DNA from: Gemmatimonadota bacterium
Lineage (GTDB): Bacteria > Gemmatimonadota > Gemmatimonadetes > Longimicrobiales > Gaopeijiaceae
NCBI GenBank assembly: GCA_028874995.1
Contig: JAPPGM010000053.1
Location: 1-35,941 of the forward strand
DNA length: 35,941 bases
Direction: 5' to 3'
Each line of letters opens with the position of its first letter. Positions within the stretch are counted from its first letter, which is position 1. Under the pieces are notes generated by a model. It was not told the DNA's origin. It searched no databases and saw only the letters and a list, made by a program, of their open reading frames with translations. A program made the translations under genes and the position numbers. Below, piece after piece: positions 7,197-16,007 of the stretch.

Positions 7197-8792
7197 TCAA
7201 CTCACCGGCTTCCGCACCGGCCCCCGGATCCACCGCCCCGGCTTCTCGCCCGTGATCCCCCCGTCGCGGATCACCGGCACCCCGTTCACGAGCAGGTCGG
7301 TGATCCCCACGCTGTACTGGTGCGGATCGGCGAAGGTCGCGCGATCCGCGATCACCTCCGGGTCGAAGACCGCGATGTCGGCGCGCATCCCCTCGGCGAT
7401 GACCCCCATGTCCTCGCGGCCGAGCCACCGGGCCGGCATCGAGGTCATCTTCTTCACGGCCTCCTCCAGGGTGATGACCCCGAGCTCGCGCACGTAGCGT
7501 GCCAGCACCCGGGGGAAGGCGCCGTAGCTGCGCGGGTGCGGATACCCGATCCCGTACCCCACCGCATCCCCGTCCGTCTCGATCATCGCCAGGGGGTGCT
7601 GCATGATCCGGATCACGTCGCCTTCGTCCATTGCGTGGTAGATCGCGCTGAAACCGCCCTGGAGCTGCAACTCGATCGCGAGCGCGATTCCGGTGTCGAG
7701 ATCGTTGGGGAGGCCCCGGTCGGCGGCGTAGTCGGCCAGCGTCTTCCCGTTGTAGGACTCGTCGGAGCGCAGCACGCGGAACTGGATGCGCGAGATGTCG
7801 GCTCCCACCCGGTCGGTCATGAAGATCGTGCGCATGTCGGCCTCCATGCGCGCCCGCGTCTCGGGGTCGGCGACCCGCGCGGCAAAGTCCTCCGCGCCCC
7901 CCGCCAGCGCCCACTGCGGAAACAGGATGCTCGACCCGGTGCTCGAAGCCGCATACGGGTACAGGTCGTGGGTGACCGTGAGCCCGGCCGCGTTGGCCGA
8001 GTCGATCAGCGCGAGGCTATGCTCGCTCCATCCCCATTGCGCCGCCCCGGCCGCCTTGTGGTGGTTGATCTGCGCCGGGATGCCCGCCTCCTCCGCGATC
8101 CGGATCACCTCTCGCACCGATTCCAGGAGCCCGCTGGCCTCGTTGCGCATGTGGCTCACGTAGATGCCGCCGTGCGCCGCCGCCACCTTCGCCAGCTCGA
8201 TCACCTCCTCGGTCTCGGCGAAGTTGGCGGGCACGTACAGCAGTCCCGTCGAGAGGCCCAGCGCCCCCTCGCGCATCGACCGGTCGACGAGGGTCTTCAT
8301 CTCTTCGAGTTCCTCGGCCGTGGGCGCGCGGTTCTCCATGCCGAGGATCTGCTTGCGCGTCCAGGTGTGCCCCGCGAAGAACCCCACGTTGGGGGCCATC
8401 TCCAGCCCCGAAGCGAACTCCTCAAGCGGCCACGGCTGGTTCCCCGAGTGCAGCGACGCGATCAGGGTCGTGATGCCCTGGCGGAGGAAGTTCTCGGCAA
8501 GGGGGTAGCCGGCGATGGTTTGCTGGACGTGTGCGTGGTTGTCGATGAAGCCGGGGGTGACGACCCGTCCCGTGGCGTCGATGACGGTGGCGGCGAGGGC
8601 GGGGTCGAGGCGGTCGCGCGAGACCAGGACGATGCGGCCGTCGTTGACAGCGACGTCGGCGGCGAAGCGGTCGGCTCCCATGCCGTCAACGACGGTGCCC
8701 CCGGTGATGAGGACGTCGTAGCGCTGGGCGGTGAGGGGGGTGGTGAGGGCCAGGGTGGCGGCGAGGAGGGTGGGGAGGGGGAGGGGTTGCAT
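7197..8792 (-). CDS. Secreted N-acyl-D-amino-acid deacylase (D-aminoacylase-type amidohydrolase)
   Basis: Metal-dependent amidohydrolase of 531 residues with an N-terminal signal peptide (MQPLPLPTLLAATLALTTPL, cleavage near LTAQ). The fold begins with the small beta domain (YDVLITGGTVVDG), then the metal-binding GFIDNHAHV, followed by further expected ligands in HMRNEA, INHHKAAG and ETDGDAVGYG, and closes with RADIAVFDPEVI. This layout fits the D-aminoacylase group, which removes acyl groups from N-acyl-D-amino acids; some relatives act on dipeptides or hydantoin-like rings. The ATG at 8792 is chosen because GGAG lies six bases upstream and the signal peptide starts there; an in-frame start at 8972 adds 60 unrelated residues. 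It probably works in the periplasm on products of cell-wall or D-amino-acid turnover. It is divergent from the exonuclease III gene. Confidence 0.88.
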   Translation of the reverse strand: MQPLPLPTLLAATLALTTPLTAQRYDVLITGGTVVDGMGADRFAADVAVNDGRIVLVSRDRLDPALAATVIDATGRVVTPGFIDNHAHVQQTIAGYPLAENFLRQGITTLIASLHSGNQPWPLEEFASGLEMAPNVGFFAGHTWTRKQILGMENRAPTAEELEEMKTLVDRSMREGALGLSTGLLYVPANFAETEEVIELAKVAAAHGGIYVSHMRNEASGLLESVREVIRIAEEAGIPAQINHHKAAGAAQWGWSEHSLALIDSANAAGLTVTHDLYPYAASSTGSSILFPQWALAGGAEDFAARVADPETRARMEADMRTIFMTDRVGADISRIQFRVLRSDESYNGKTLADYAADRGLPNDLDTGIALAIELQLQGGFSAIYHAMDEGDVIRIMQHPLAMIETDGDAVGYGIGYPHPRSYGAFPRVLARYVRELGVITLEEAVKKMTSMPARWLGREDMGVIAEGMRADIAVFDPEVIADRATFADPHQYSVGITDLLVNGVPVIRDGGITGEKPGRWIRGPVRKPVS

Positions 8793-8959
8793 GATGCTCC
8801 GGGGTGGAGGCGATAGGGAACTGGCGAATTGTTGGGGCATCAATGTAACCGGCCGGCAAGCAAAGCAGGGGTTGACGCAGTCCGTGCGGCGCCACGCGCT
8901 GACCGGGCGTAGGCAGCGGAGGTTCCCCCGCGCTCCTCGTGTGCCTACCGTTACCCACC

Positions 8960-9733
8960 ATGCGCATCGCAACCTGGAACGTGAACTCGGTCAAGGCGCG
9001 GCAGGCGCGGCTGCTCAAGTGGCTGCGCGACTTCCGCCCCGACGCCCTTTGCCTGCAGGAGATCAAGACGCTCGACGAGGCCTATCCTGCCGACGAGGTC
9101 CGCCGCGAAGGGTACGACTCGGCCGTCTACGGCCAGCGGGCATACAACGGCGTGGCGCTGCTGAGCCCCCACCCCATCACCCAAGTCACGCGGGGGACCG
9201 GAGACGACGACCCCCAGGCGCGCTTGATCGGCGGCACCGTGCGGGGCGTCACCGTCTATTCCGCCTACTTCCCGAACGGGCGCACGGTCGGGTCGGAGGC
9301 GTACGAGTACAAGCTGGCGTGGATGGCGCGCCTTCTGGAGCTCCTGGAAACCCGTCACGATCCCCGCGACCCGGTGGTCCTCACGGGAGACTTCAACGTC
9401 GCCCCCGACGACCAGGACGCAGCGAATCCCGAGAAGTGGGCGGCGAGCGTCCTCTGCCACGCCGACGCGCGCGCGGCCCTCGAGCGGATCCGCGAATGGG
9501 GGCTGGTCGACGTGGTCAGGAAGCACAACCCGCAGGGGGGCGTCTACAGCTGGTGGGACTACCGGCGGCTGGCGTTTCCCAGGAACGACGGACTCCGCAT
9601 CGACCACGTCTTCGCCACCCTCCCGGTCGCCGAGACCTCGACGGCGGCCCGGGTGGACCGCGACCAGCGAAAGGGGTCGAAGCACGACACGCCATCGGAT
9701 CATGCGCCGGTGGTGGCGGACTTCGACCTCTGA
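8960..9733 (+). CDS. xth: Exodeoxyribonuclease III (AP endonuclease)
   Basis: Cytoplasmic DNA-repair nuclease of the exonuclease III / EEP family, 257 residues, close to the family norm. It cuts abasic sites and trims 3' ends in base-excision repair. Expected motifs appear in order: MRIATWNVNSVKAR, LCLQEIKT (metal-binding Glu), the SAYFPNG strand, the GDFNVAPDDQD metal and phosphate site, the WWDYR loop and the catalytic SDHAPV. The ATG at 8960 begins exactly at the family N-terminus; an in-frame GTG at 8939 adds seven residues. Nearby genes for two DNA glycosylases and an alkyl-DNA methyltransferase (10.6-14.1 kb) make repair a theme of this stretch. Confidence 0.93.
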   Translation: MRIATWNVNSVKARQARLLKWLRDFRPDALCLQEIKTLDEAYPADEVRREGYDSAVYGQRAYNGVALLSPHPITQVTRGTGDDDPQARLIGGTVRGVTVYSAYFPNGRTVGSEAYEYKLAWMARLLELLETRHDPRDPVVLTGDFNVAPDDQDAANPEKWAASVLCHADARAALERIREWGLVDVVRKHNPQGGVYSWWDYRRLAFPRNDGLRIDHVFATLPVAETSTAARVDRDQRKGSKHDTPSDHAPVVADFDL

Positions 9734-9833
9734 GGGGAGCCGGCAATACCGGAACACCGAACCGTGCGCGAAGGTATATGATGGTGTACATTGGTTTGGA
9801 GCCTCAGACTCTTGCAGGAACAGGGAGGGTGCA

Positions 9834-10493
9834 GTGACCACTCGTGAGATCCGCAACGGGCAGAACCGGATGGTCGTGGGCGTGAGCCTCGGCATTTCGG
9901 TGGCCGTGCACGGTGTCCTGTTCGGCGCCCTGACCTTCCACGTGCCGCAATCACCCTCCGAAGCTCCTGACGGCGAGATCGAACCGGTCGCCTTCCTGGA
10001 TCCCGCGATCGAGGTGGTGCAGATCGAGGAAGTCAGGGAACCGATCATCCTCGAGCCCATCCACGTCAAGGCACGCCCCGCCCTGGCCACACCCACTCCG
10101 GAGGAGTTGCCCCAGCCGGCACCCGGCGAGGTATCCGTGGCAAAGGCCGGTGAAGCGCCGCCCTCCGACGCCGTCAAGGGTTCCGACGTATACGCCCAGG
10201 GCGACGCCTTCCCGTCTACCACCATTCTCAGCGACGCGGGGCCCGCGGCCCAGCTCGCCCTGTCCCTGAAGCCCCGGCTCGGCATGCTGAAGGAACTCCC
10301 CGAGACGAACCGCGAGCCCATCGCGCAGATCGACCCCCACGCGGGCCGCGATCACGGGGAGGGAGACGGCCGGGAGGAGGAGACCTGGTGGCAACGTCTG
10401 GGCAGGAAGCTCGGCATCGGCGGAGGACTGATCTGCCGTCCCCGTCCGGAACTCATCGTCGATGAGGAAAAGCCGGACAAGGACAAGAAGTAG
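9834..10493 (+). CDS. TonB-like single-pass membrane protein lacking the C-terminal TonB domain
   Basis: Protein of 219 residues with a short cytoplasmic N-terminus, one membrane segment at about residues 13-36 (VVGVSLGISVAVHGVLFGAL) and a Pro/Glu/Val-rich periplasmic region with PIILEPIHVKARP and TPTPEELPQPAP. This resembles the N-terminal half of energy-transducing TonB proteins, but the beta-alpha-beta C-terminal domain is absent; the C-terminus is instead charged (WWQRLGRKLGIGGG, then DEEKPDKDKK). The GTG at 9834 is preferred because GGGAGGG precedes it and translation then starts just before the membrane segment. Function is unknown; a periplasm-spanning linker or truncated TonB relative is possible. 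A possible extracytoplasmic-sigma style GGAAC (9751-9755) lies upstream but the -10 is unconvincing. Confidence 0.68.
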   Translation: MTTREIRNGQNRMVVGVSLGISVAVHGVLFGALTFHVPQSPSEAPDGEIEPVAFLDPAIEVVQIEEVREPIILEPIHVKARPALATPTPEELPQPAPGEVSVAKAGEAPPSDAVKGSDVYAQGDAFPSTTILSDAGPAAQLALSLKPRLGMLKELPETNREPIAQIDPHAGRDHGEGDGREEETWWQRLGRKLGIGGGLICRPRPELIVDEEKPDKDKK

Positions 10494-10495
10494 CA

Positions 10496-10518
10496 GCCCG
10501 GGGACAGATCCCCCCGGC
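10496..10518. terminator. Candidate bidirectional hairpin between convergent genes
   Basis: A GC-rich imperfect stem (GCCCGGGG against CCCCCCGGC around an ACAGAT loop) sits directly after the stop of the TonB-like gene and before the 3' end of the convergent glycosylase gene. There is only a short T-containing tail, so it is a weak intrinsic terminator candidate. Confidence 0.35.
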
Positions 10519-10557
10519 ATTTGATCCGGCGAAATCAGCGGACTGGAAGACCCCAGG

Positions 10558-11472
10558 TCATGAATCCGTCCCGGGCGCCCGCCTGAGTTCTTCCAGTTCC
10601 TCGACCGTCCTCGGCCAATCCCGTCCGAGCAGCCTCGACAGCGCCCGGTCGGCGAGCACCCGTCCCCCGGTCTGGCAGGCGGGGCAGTAGTTCGTCTCGC
10701 GCGTGGCGTAGACGATGCGCTGGATGGGGGTCCCGCACTGGTCGCAGGGCTCGCGGTACTTGCCGTGGGCGGACATGGCCGGGTGGAAGGCCGTCACTTT
10801 CGCCGGGAAGTCGTCTCCCGCTTCCTCGATCAGCCGCGCCGACCACTCGGTGAGCGAGGACCGGGTGGCCGCGCGGAGGCGCTCGACCTCCTCGTCGCTC
10901 AACCGCCGGGTAAGCTGCACGGGGGACAGGCGGGCACGCAGCAGGATCTCGTCCGAGTGCGCGTTGCCGATCCCGGACAGGATGCGCGGGTCGGTGAGCG
11001 CGCGCTTCAGGGTGCGGTTTTCGTGCCGGATGGCGGCCGCGAAGAGGTTCGCCGGCGCCTCCAGCGGCTCGATGCCGCCCGGGTCGAGTTCCCGCAGCGC
11101 GGCCTCGCCCCTTACCAGGTGCAGGGAGGCGCGCTTGTGGGTGCCGGCCTCCGTCAGGAGGAGGGTGCCGCTCGCGAAGTCGAAGGCGGCGTGGCCTCGC
11201 TTGCGGGGGACGGCCGTGCCCGGTGCTCGCCACTGGAAGCGCCCCGCGATCATGAGATGGATGACGGCGAAGAGGTCATCTTCCAGTCCCAGCACGATCC
11301 GCTTGCCGAGGCGCGACAGGGTCTCCACCACCTTTCCGTGGAGTTCGGACGGCGCCGGATCGAAGGTCTTGAGCAGGGAGGGAGATGCGATCCGCACCCG
11401 TTGCATTCGTTCCCCGAGGACGCGGGGTCGTAGCGCGTGCAGGTACAGGGTGACTTCGGGCAGCTCGGGCAA
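10558..11472 (-). CDS. Formamidopyrimidine-DNA glycosylase / endonuclease VIII family protein
   Basis: Base-excision repair enzyme of 304 residues that removes oxidised bases and nicks the abasic site. The mature N-terminus PELPEV carries the catalytic proline, the conserved Lys lies in LGKRIVLGL, HLMIAGRFQW follows, the helix-two-turn-helix region is around ILSGIGNAHSDEILLRARLS, and a C-terminal zinc finger has the spacing C-x2-C-x16-C-x2-C (CDQC to CPAC). All parts needed for activity are visible. Fpg (MutM) and Nei are hard to separate from sequence alone; the atypical HLMIAG in place of HLGMSG and the long linker leave either open. It is divergent from fabV with 157 bp between the starts. 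Confidence 0.9.
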   Translation of the reverse strand: MPELPEVTLYLHALRPRVLGERMQRVRIASPSLLKTFDPAPSELHGKVVETLSRLGKRIVLGLEDDLFAVIHLMIAGRFQWRAPGTAVPRKRGHAAFDFASGTLLLTEAGTHKRASLHLVRGEAALRELDPGGIEPLEAPANLFAAAIRHENRTLKRALTDPRILSGIGNAHSDEILLRARLSPVQLTRRLSDEEVERLRAATRSSLTEWSARLIEEAGDDFPAKVTAFHPAMSAHGKYREPCDQCGTPIQRIVYATRETNYCPACQTGGRVLADRALSRLLGRDWPRTVEELEELRRAPGTDS

Positions 11473-11629
11473 CGGTGTTCACCTCTCCCGTTCATGCGTT
11501 AGCATTTCAGGGCACCTCCGCACGGGGCCCTCCCACGATGATACACGCTCCGGGCCCGTTATGCGTTCCCCCGGGACGGCCCGCGCGGCGAGGCGGGACA
11601 TCGAACCAACCACGTCAACCCACGCAAAC

Positions 11630-12826
11630 ATGATCATCCGTCCACGAGTCCGCGGCTTCGTATGCGTCACCACGCACCCCACAGGTTGCGCGCGCAACGT
11701 CGAGGCCCAGATCGCGCACGCCCGGGCCCACCCCATCGCCAACCCGCCGCGTTCGGTGCTCGTCCTGGGTTCATCGACCAGCTACGGGCTCGGGTCGCGG
11801 ATCGCGCTGGCCTTCGGCGGCGGGGCAGCCACCTTCGGCGTCTTCTTCGACCGGGCTCCCACCGCGCGGCGGGCGGGGACGGCGGGGTGGTACAACACGG
11901 CCGCCTTCGAGGAGGAGGCCGCGCGCGCGGGGCTCAAGTCGGCCTGCTACAACGGCGACGCCTTCTCGCACGAGGCCAGGGCCAGGGTGGTGGACGCGCT
12001 CAGGCGGGACTTTCCCCCGGTCGACTGCGTGGTGAACTCGGTGGCGGCGCCGCGGCGGATCCATCCGGACACCGGAGAGCGGTTCACCTCGGTGCTGAAA
12101 CCCATCGGGGAGGCGTACCGGTCGAAGACGCTGAACACCGACAAGGCCGAGGTCACCGGCGTGGAGCTGGCGGCGGCCACGCCCGAGGAGGTCGACGCGA
12201 CCGTAGCGGTCATGGGGGGCGACGACTGGCGGCTGTGGATGGACGCGCTGCGTGACGGAGGCGTCCTGGCACCCGGCTGCCGCACCTTCGCCTACAGCTA
12301 CATCGGACCCGAACTGACCTGGCCCATCTATCGCGACGGCGCGATCGGGCGAGCCAAGGCGGACCTGCACCGCACGGCGAACGAGCTCGACGGGGAGCTG
12401 GCGGGGACGGGGGGCGGGGCCCACATCGCGATCATGAAGGCGGTGGTCACGCAGGCGAGCGCGGCGATCCCGGTGGTTCCGCTCTACGTGTCGATACTCT
12501 ACGGGATCATGAAGGAGATGGGCGACCACGAGGGCCCCATGGAGCAGGCCCGGCGGCTCTTCGGCGACAAGGTCTACGGCCCGGGTGGAATCGAGACGGA
12601 CGAAAACGGCCTCATACGCCTCGACGACCTCGAGATGAGGCCGGAGACGCAGGCCGCGGTGCGGAAGATCTGGGATTCGATCTCGACGGAGAACCTGCGT
12701 GAATTGTCCGACTTCGACGGGTATCGGGCCGCCTTCCTGCAGCTCTTCGGCTTCGAAGTGCCGGGGGTGGACTACGGCGCCGAGGTCGATCCGATGGTCG
12801 AGATCCCGGGGCTGATTGTTGACTGA
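11630..12826 (+). CDS. fabV: Trans-2-enoyl-ACP reductase FabV (NADH)
   Basis: Enoyl reductase of 398 residues, the usual FabV length, catalysing the last step of fatty-acid elongation. The N-terminus MIIRPRVRGFVCVTTHP is characteristic, the nucleotide-binding region is VLVLGSSTSYGLGSRIALAF, and the catalytic Tyr-x8-Lys is at Tyr234 and Lys243 (IYRDGAIGRAK). Other hallmarks are YNTAAFEEEA, SVAAPRR and SYIGPELTWP. The ATG at 11630 matches the family start exactly; the open frame continues far upstream without meaning. FabV enzymes are usually insensitive to triclosan, unlike FabI; whether a FabI also exists elsewhere cannot be seen. It stands alone among repair genes. Confidence 0.96.
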   Translation: MIIRPRVRGFVCVTTHPTGCARNVEAQIAHARAHPIANPPRSVLVLGSSTSYGLGSRIALAFGGGAATFGVFFDRAPTARRAGTAGWYNTAAFEEEAARAGLKSACYNGDAFSHEARARVVDALRRDFPPVDCVVNSVAAPRRIHPDTGERFTSVLKPIGEAYRSKTLNTDKAEVTGVELAAATPEEVDATVAVMGGDDWRLWMDALRDGGVLAPGCRTFAYSYIGPELTWPIYRDGAIGRAKADLHRTANELDGELAGTGGGAHIAIMKAVVTQASAAIPVVPLYVSILYGIMKEMGDHEGPMEQARRLFGDKVYGPGGIETDENGLIRLDDLEMRPETQAAVRKIWDSISTENLRELSDFDGYRAAFLQLFGFEVPGVDYGAEVDPMVEIPGLIVD

Positions 12827-12896
12827 GCACGCGACTTGGCCATGCGATGCATCTGCATCGGACCCGCACCCCTTCACCCAGTCACACTGGAAAGCA

Positions 12897-12926
12897 TAGA
12901 TTACATTATGTCATGTGTAGTATACA
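12897..12926 (+). promoter_or_regulatory. AT-rich candidate promoter of the alkA-ogt pair
   Basis: An AT-rich island in otherwise GC-rich DNA lies about 50 bases before the AlkA-type gene. TATACA at 12921-12926 could be a -10 box with TAGATT at 12897-12902 as -35 (18-bp spacer). The segment 12901-12930 resembles 31661-31690 at about 21 of 30 positions, so a shared regulator site is also possible. Confidence 0.4.
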
Positions 12927-12972
12927 TTTCCGTCGTCCAACGGCGTGACCACGACGCTTCATCCCGCGCTGC

Positions 12973-13605
12973 ATGAAACCGACTACCGCCCAGCTCCGCG
13001 AACTCGCCGACCGTGATCGCACACTCGGCGCCGCGATGAAACGTGTCCCCCCCTATCCGGGCTTCCCCGCGGGACCGCTCGCCCGCGGCTCCCACTTCCA
13101 GGCCATCGCGCGCTCGATCGCCTACCAGCAGCTGGCCGGGGCCGCCGCGCGTACGATCTACGGACGCGTCTGCGCCCTCACCCCTGGGCCGCGGTTCCCC
13201 ACGGTGGAGGAATGTCTCGAGCTTTCGACCGAGAGCTTCCGAGGGGCCGGATTCTCCGCCGCGAAGACCCGCGCCGTGAAGGATCTGGCCGCGAGGTGCG
13301 CGGCGGGTTCGGTGCGCCTGCGCAGCGTGTCCCGCATGACCGACGACGAAATCGTCCGGATGCTATCCACGGTGTGGGGGATCGGGGAGTGGACGGCGCA
13401 GATGTTCCTCCTGTTCCGCCTTGGGCGCCTCGATGTGATGCCTGCGGGTGATCTGGGCGTCCAGGAGGGAGTGCGCATCCTGGATGACCTGGAGGAGCGC
13501 CCGTCCGCGAAGGCCGTGCTGGAACGCGCCGAGCCGTGGCGCCCGCTGCGCTCCGTCGCGACGTGGGTGCTCTACCGGCTGTGCGATGAAGCGAGGTCCG
13601 GCTAG
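12973..13605 (+). CDS. AlkA-type DNA-3-methyladenine glycosylase (HhH-GPD family)
   Basis: DNA glycosylase of 210 residues that excises alkylated purines. It shows the HhH-GPD domain: helices around FQAIARSIAYQQLAGAAART, the FSAAKTRAVKDLA segment, the helix-hairpin-helix LSTVWGIGEWTAQMFLLF at about residues 131-148, and catalytic Asp160 in MPAGDLGVQ. It lacks the N-terminal domain of E. coli AlkA, like many bacterial short forms. It is followed after two bases by ogt, so alkylation damage is handled by one transcript: base excision here, direct reversal there. Recognition is firm at family level; the precise lesion range is inferred. Confidence 0.92.
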   Translation: MKPTTAQLRELADRDRTLGAAMKRVPPYPGFPAGPLARGSHFQAIARSIAYQQLAGAAARTIYGRVCALTPGPRFPTVEECLELSTESFRGAGFSAAKTRAVKDLAARCAAGSVRLRSVSRMTDDEIVRMLSTVWGIGEWTAQMFLLFRLGRLDVMPAGDLGVQEGVRILDDLEERPSAKAVLERAEPWRPLRSVATWVLYRLCDEARSG

Positions 13606-13607
13606 CT

Positions 13608-14120
13608 GTGCACATCAAGAGGCTCGACACCCCGCTCGGAACAATGGTGGCCGGAGCCACCGACGACCGGCTCTGCCTGCTCGAGTTCTCGGATCGGCCG
13701 ATGCTTCCGACCCAACTCAAGCGGGTCGAGGAGCGGTTCGGAACTCCGAGGCCCGTGAACCACCCCCAATTCGATCGGCTAGAGGCGCAGCTGGCCGAGT
13801 ACTTCGCTGGAACGCGGCAGGACTTCGACCTTCCCCTCGCGCTGGCGGGGACCGGATTCCAGGAGCGGGTCTGGCGGCTGCTGCTCGAAATCCCGTATGG
13901 ACGAACGATCAGCTACGAAGAACTGGCGCGCCGTGCAGGATCGCCCGGGGGATCACGGGCGGCGGGGCGGGCCAACGGCGACAATCGGATCGCCATCGTG
14001 GTACCGTGTCACCGGGTGATCCGCGCCAACGGCGATCTCGGAGGCTACGGCGGCGGACTGAGCCGCAAGCGGCGCCTTCTCGATCTGGAGGCCGGCGGAC
14101 TTCAGGGGAGCTTTCTGTAG
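13608..14120 (+). CDS. ogt: Methylated-DNA-[protein]-cysteine S-methyltransferase (Ogt/AGT)
   Basis: Suicide repair protein of 170 residues that takes the alkyl group from O6-alkylguanine onto its own cysteine. The acceptor Cys134 lies in the canonical IVVPCHRVIRANGDLGGYGGG, preceded by the DNA-binding wing (GRTISYEELARRAG, with the RANGDNRIAI Asn hinge). The N-terminal ribonuclease-like domain is short but present. Translation starts at a GTG two bases after the stop of the AlkA-type gene, which indicates translational coupling. The ogt symbol reflects the stand-alone form without an Ada regulator domain. Confidence 0.94.
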   Translation: MHIKRLDTPLGTMVAGATDDRLCLLEFSDRPMLPTQLKRVEERFGTPRPVNHPQFDRLEAQLAEYFAGTRQDFDLPLALAGTGFQERVWRLLLEIPYGRTISYEELARRAGSPGGSRAAGRANGDNRIAIVVPCHRVIRANGDLGGYGGGLSRKRRLLDLEAGGLQGSFL

Positions 14121-14137
14121 CCGGGGACCGGATCACC

Positions 14138-15988
14138 TCACGCATCCATGACCTCACGCGGCTCCGCCGTGGCCGCGAGCCGGGCACCCGGGACGGCCGC
14201 GGCGACCGAAACCCCCAGGAACAACACCGCGACGGCCAGGAAGAGCGGCGCGTTGAAGATCGCCACGTCCGGCGGACCCACGACACCCACCACCAGGGTC
14301 GTGCCCCACAGTCCCATCCCCACCCCAGCCCCACCGATCCTCAGCGCCTCACGCAGAATCAGGCGCTTGAGCGCGCGTGGCGCCGCCCCCAGCGCCGAAC
14401 GTATTCCCATGTCGCGCAACCGGGACCGGACGTGCGTCCGCATCGCGCCGACCATGCCGAAGACGGCCGCCAGCGTTGCAACCACCCCCGCACCCCGCGA
14501 CCCCTGACCCAGCCAGACAGCCGTGCCGTGCATCCGCTCCACTTCGTCCGCGGCCGGCCTCAGCTCCCCGACAGCCAGACCGCTCCCGGGCAACCCGGCC
14601 AGCGACTCGCGCACGATGCGCAGTGAGTCCTCCTCGTCCTCTGCCACACCCGTGGGCACCGAGGCCACCAGTTCGATGCGGGCGGGCGGGTGGTCCAGCG
14701 CGGACAGGTAGACCGAGTACGGCGACCCGGAGGCGCCCAGCCCCCTCCCTCCGATGTCCCGCACGATGCCCACCACGACGTGCCACTCGCCCCGGATGCC
14801 CCCAAGCGCCACCTGCCGCCCGATGACGGGAGGTTCCAGGAAGTGGTCCCTTGCATACGCCAGGTTGATGACGACTTCGCGCGCACCGTTCCCCGGACCC
14901 CCGGTGCTGAAGCCTCGTCCGGCGACGAAGGGCAGTCCGCGTTCCGCGAAGAATCCCGGCATCACGGCGTGGTGCTTTACAATGGCGATGTGAATCGGGT
15001 GCGGCATCCCGCCGTCCGAGCACCTGCCGCACTCGTTCGCGGTGCGCACCTCCGGGCCGCGCCCGATCCACGCCCCCGGGGTCGCCAGCGATTCGGCAAC
15101 CACTTCGGGTGCCCGCTGCAGACCGGCCAGTGCCGACTCGTAGAGCGCGGCACGGGCAAACGGATCTCCACGCGCTTCCTCCGTCGGCGAGAGCAGGCCG
15201 AGCACGGTGTGGCCGCCATCGCCTCCCCGGCCACCGGTGCCGGACACGCCACCGGACTCCGCTCCGCCGCCGGACAGCAGGAACAGCCCGGAGGCCGTGA
15301 CGATGGTGACCGCCACCGTGAGTTGTCCCGTGATCATGAGCACCCGGTTGAAACGCCTGGGCCTGGGGTCCGTCAGCTGCTGGCTCTCGGCTTCCTGCAC
15401 CAGCGGCCGTGACGGGCTGTACAGCGTCCGAATCGGGACCAGCGCGGCCAGAGCCAGAAGCCCGGCAAGGATGAGAAGGGCGCCGAGTCCGGTCATCCAG
15501 GACGGTGCGGCGAAGGAGATGCCCGGAGGGGCCAGAGCCGCCATCAGCGCGGCGATTCCAGCGGCCACCGCACCACCTGCCGCCAGACTCCACAGCAGGC
15601 GGCGGCGCCATCGACGCACCGTCGCGCGCAGCATGCCACGCAGCGGGGCGCCCAGCATGACCTCGACCACGCGCCGACCTTCAAGCAGCAGGGTCTCCGC
15701 GGCGATGACGCCCAGAAGGCTGACCAGCGCGGTCGCGGCCGCCATCAGGAAGAGCACCAGGGTGGCGCGTGCGAGTCCGTCGAGATCGGCCAGCTCGGCC
15801 GCGGCCGCCCGGAAGTCGGGCGAGGGAACCCCCTCCATCTCCACCGTCGGCGTTACTTCGGCGACAACCGTGTGGAAGCGTCCGTCACCACTACCGCCAC
15901 GCACGAGGAGCGCCACCGAGAGCACCATCGCCACGACGGCGGTGCATGTCAGGATCGCGGGGCGTTGCAATGGTGTCACGGGCTCCAC
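14138..15988 (-). CDS. FtsX/MacB-type ABC transporter permease
   Basis: Integral membrane protein of 616 residues resembling the permeases with an FtsX domain that are frequent in Acidobacteriota and Gemmatimonadota. Membrane segments are visible near the N-terminus (ILTCTAVVAMVLSVALLV), at about 75-100, 130-155, 165-190 and 215-240, then a large periplasmic domain (about 245-480) with the MacB-PCD-like GFFAERGLPFVAGRGF and VVINLAYARDHF, and three more segments in the C-terminal FtsX domain (MRTHVRSRLRDMGIRSALGA). No ATPase gene lies next to it. The N-terminal part looks like the second half of a longer permease, so it may be a degenerate or partner-dependent member. It starts with GTG only 19 bases from the divergent aminotransferase start. 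Confidence 0.75.
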   Translation of the reverse strand: MEPVTPLQRPAILTCTAVVAMVLSVALLVRGGSGDGRFHTVVAEVTPTVEMEGVPSPDFRAAAAELADLDGLARATLVLFLMAAATALVSLLGVIAAETLLLEGRRVVEVMLGAPLRGMLRATVRRWRRRLLWSLAAGGAVAAGIAALMAALAPPGISFAAPSWMTGLGALLILAGLLALAALVPIRTLYSPSRPLVQEAESQQLTDPRPRRFNRVLMITGQLTVAVTIVTASGLFLLSGGGAESGGVSGTGGRGGDGGHTVLGLLSPTEEARGDPFARAALYESALAGLQRAPEVVAESLATPGAWIGRGPEVRTANECGRCSDGGMPHPIHIAIVKHHAVMPGFFAERGLPFVAGRGFSTGGPGNGAREVVINLAYARDHFLEPPVIGRQVALGGIRGEWHVVVGIVRDIGGRGLGASGSPYSVYLSALDHPPARIELVASVPTGVAEDEEDSLRIVRESLAGLPGSGLAVGELRPAADEVERMHGTAVWLGQGSRGAGVVATLAAVFGMVGAMRTHVRSRLRDMGIRSALGAAPRALKRLILREALRIGGAGVGMGLWGTTLVVGVVGPPDVAIFNAPLFLAVAVLFLGVSVAAAVPGARLAATAEPREVMDA

Positions 15989-16007
15989 CGCTTAGTTTGG
16001 AGGACTC

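Noticed and set aside
10715-11629. Upstream extension of the fabV frame over the glycosylase gene
   Set aside because: FabV begins at the family N-terminus at 11630; the extension is antisense to a clear Fpg/Nei gene.
12845-12860. CGATGC-ATCT-GCATCG hairpin after fabV as a terminator
   Set aside because: A six-pair stem exists but there is no T-run after it; too weak to call.
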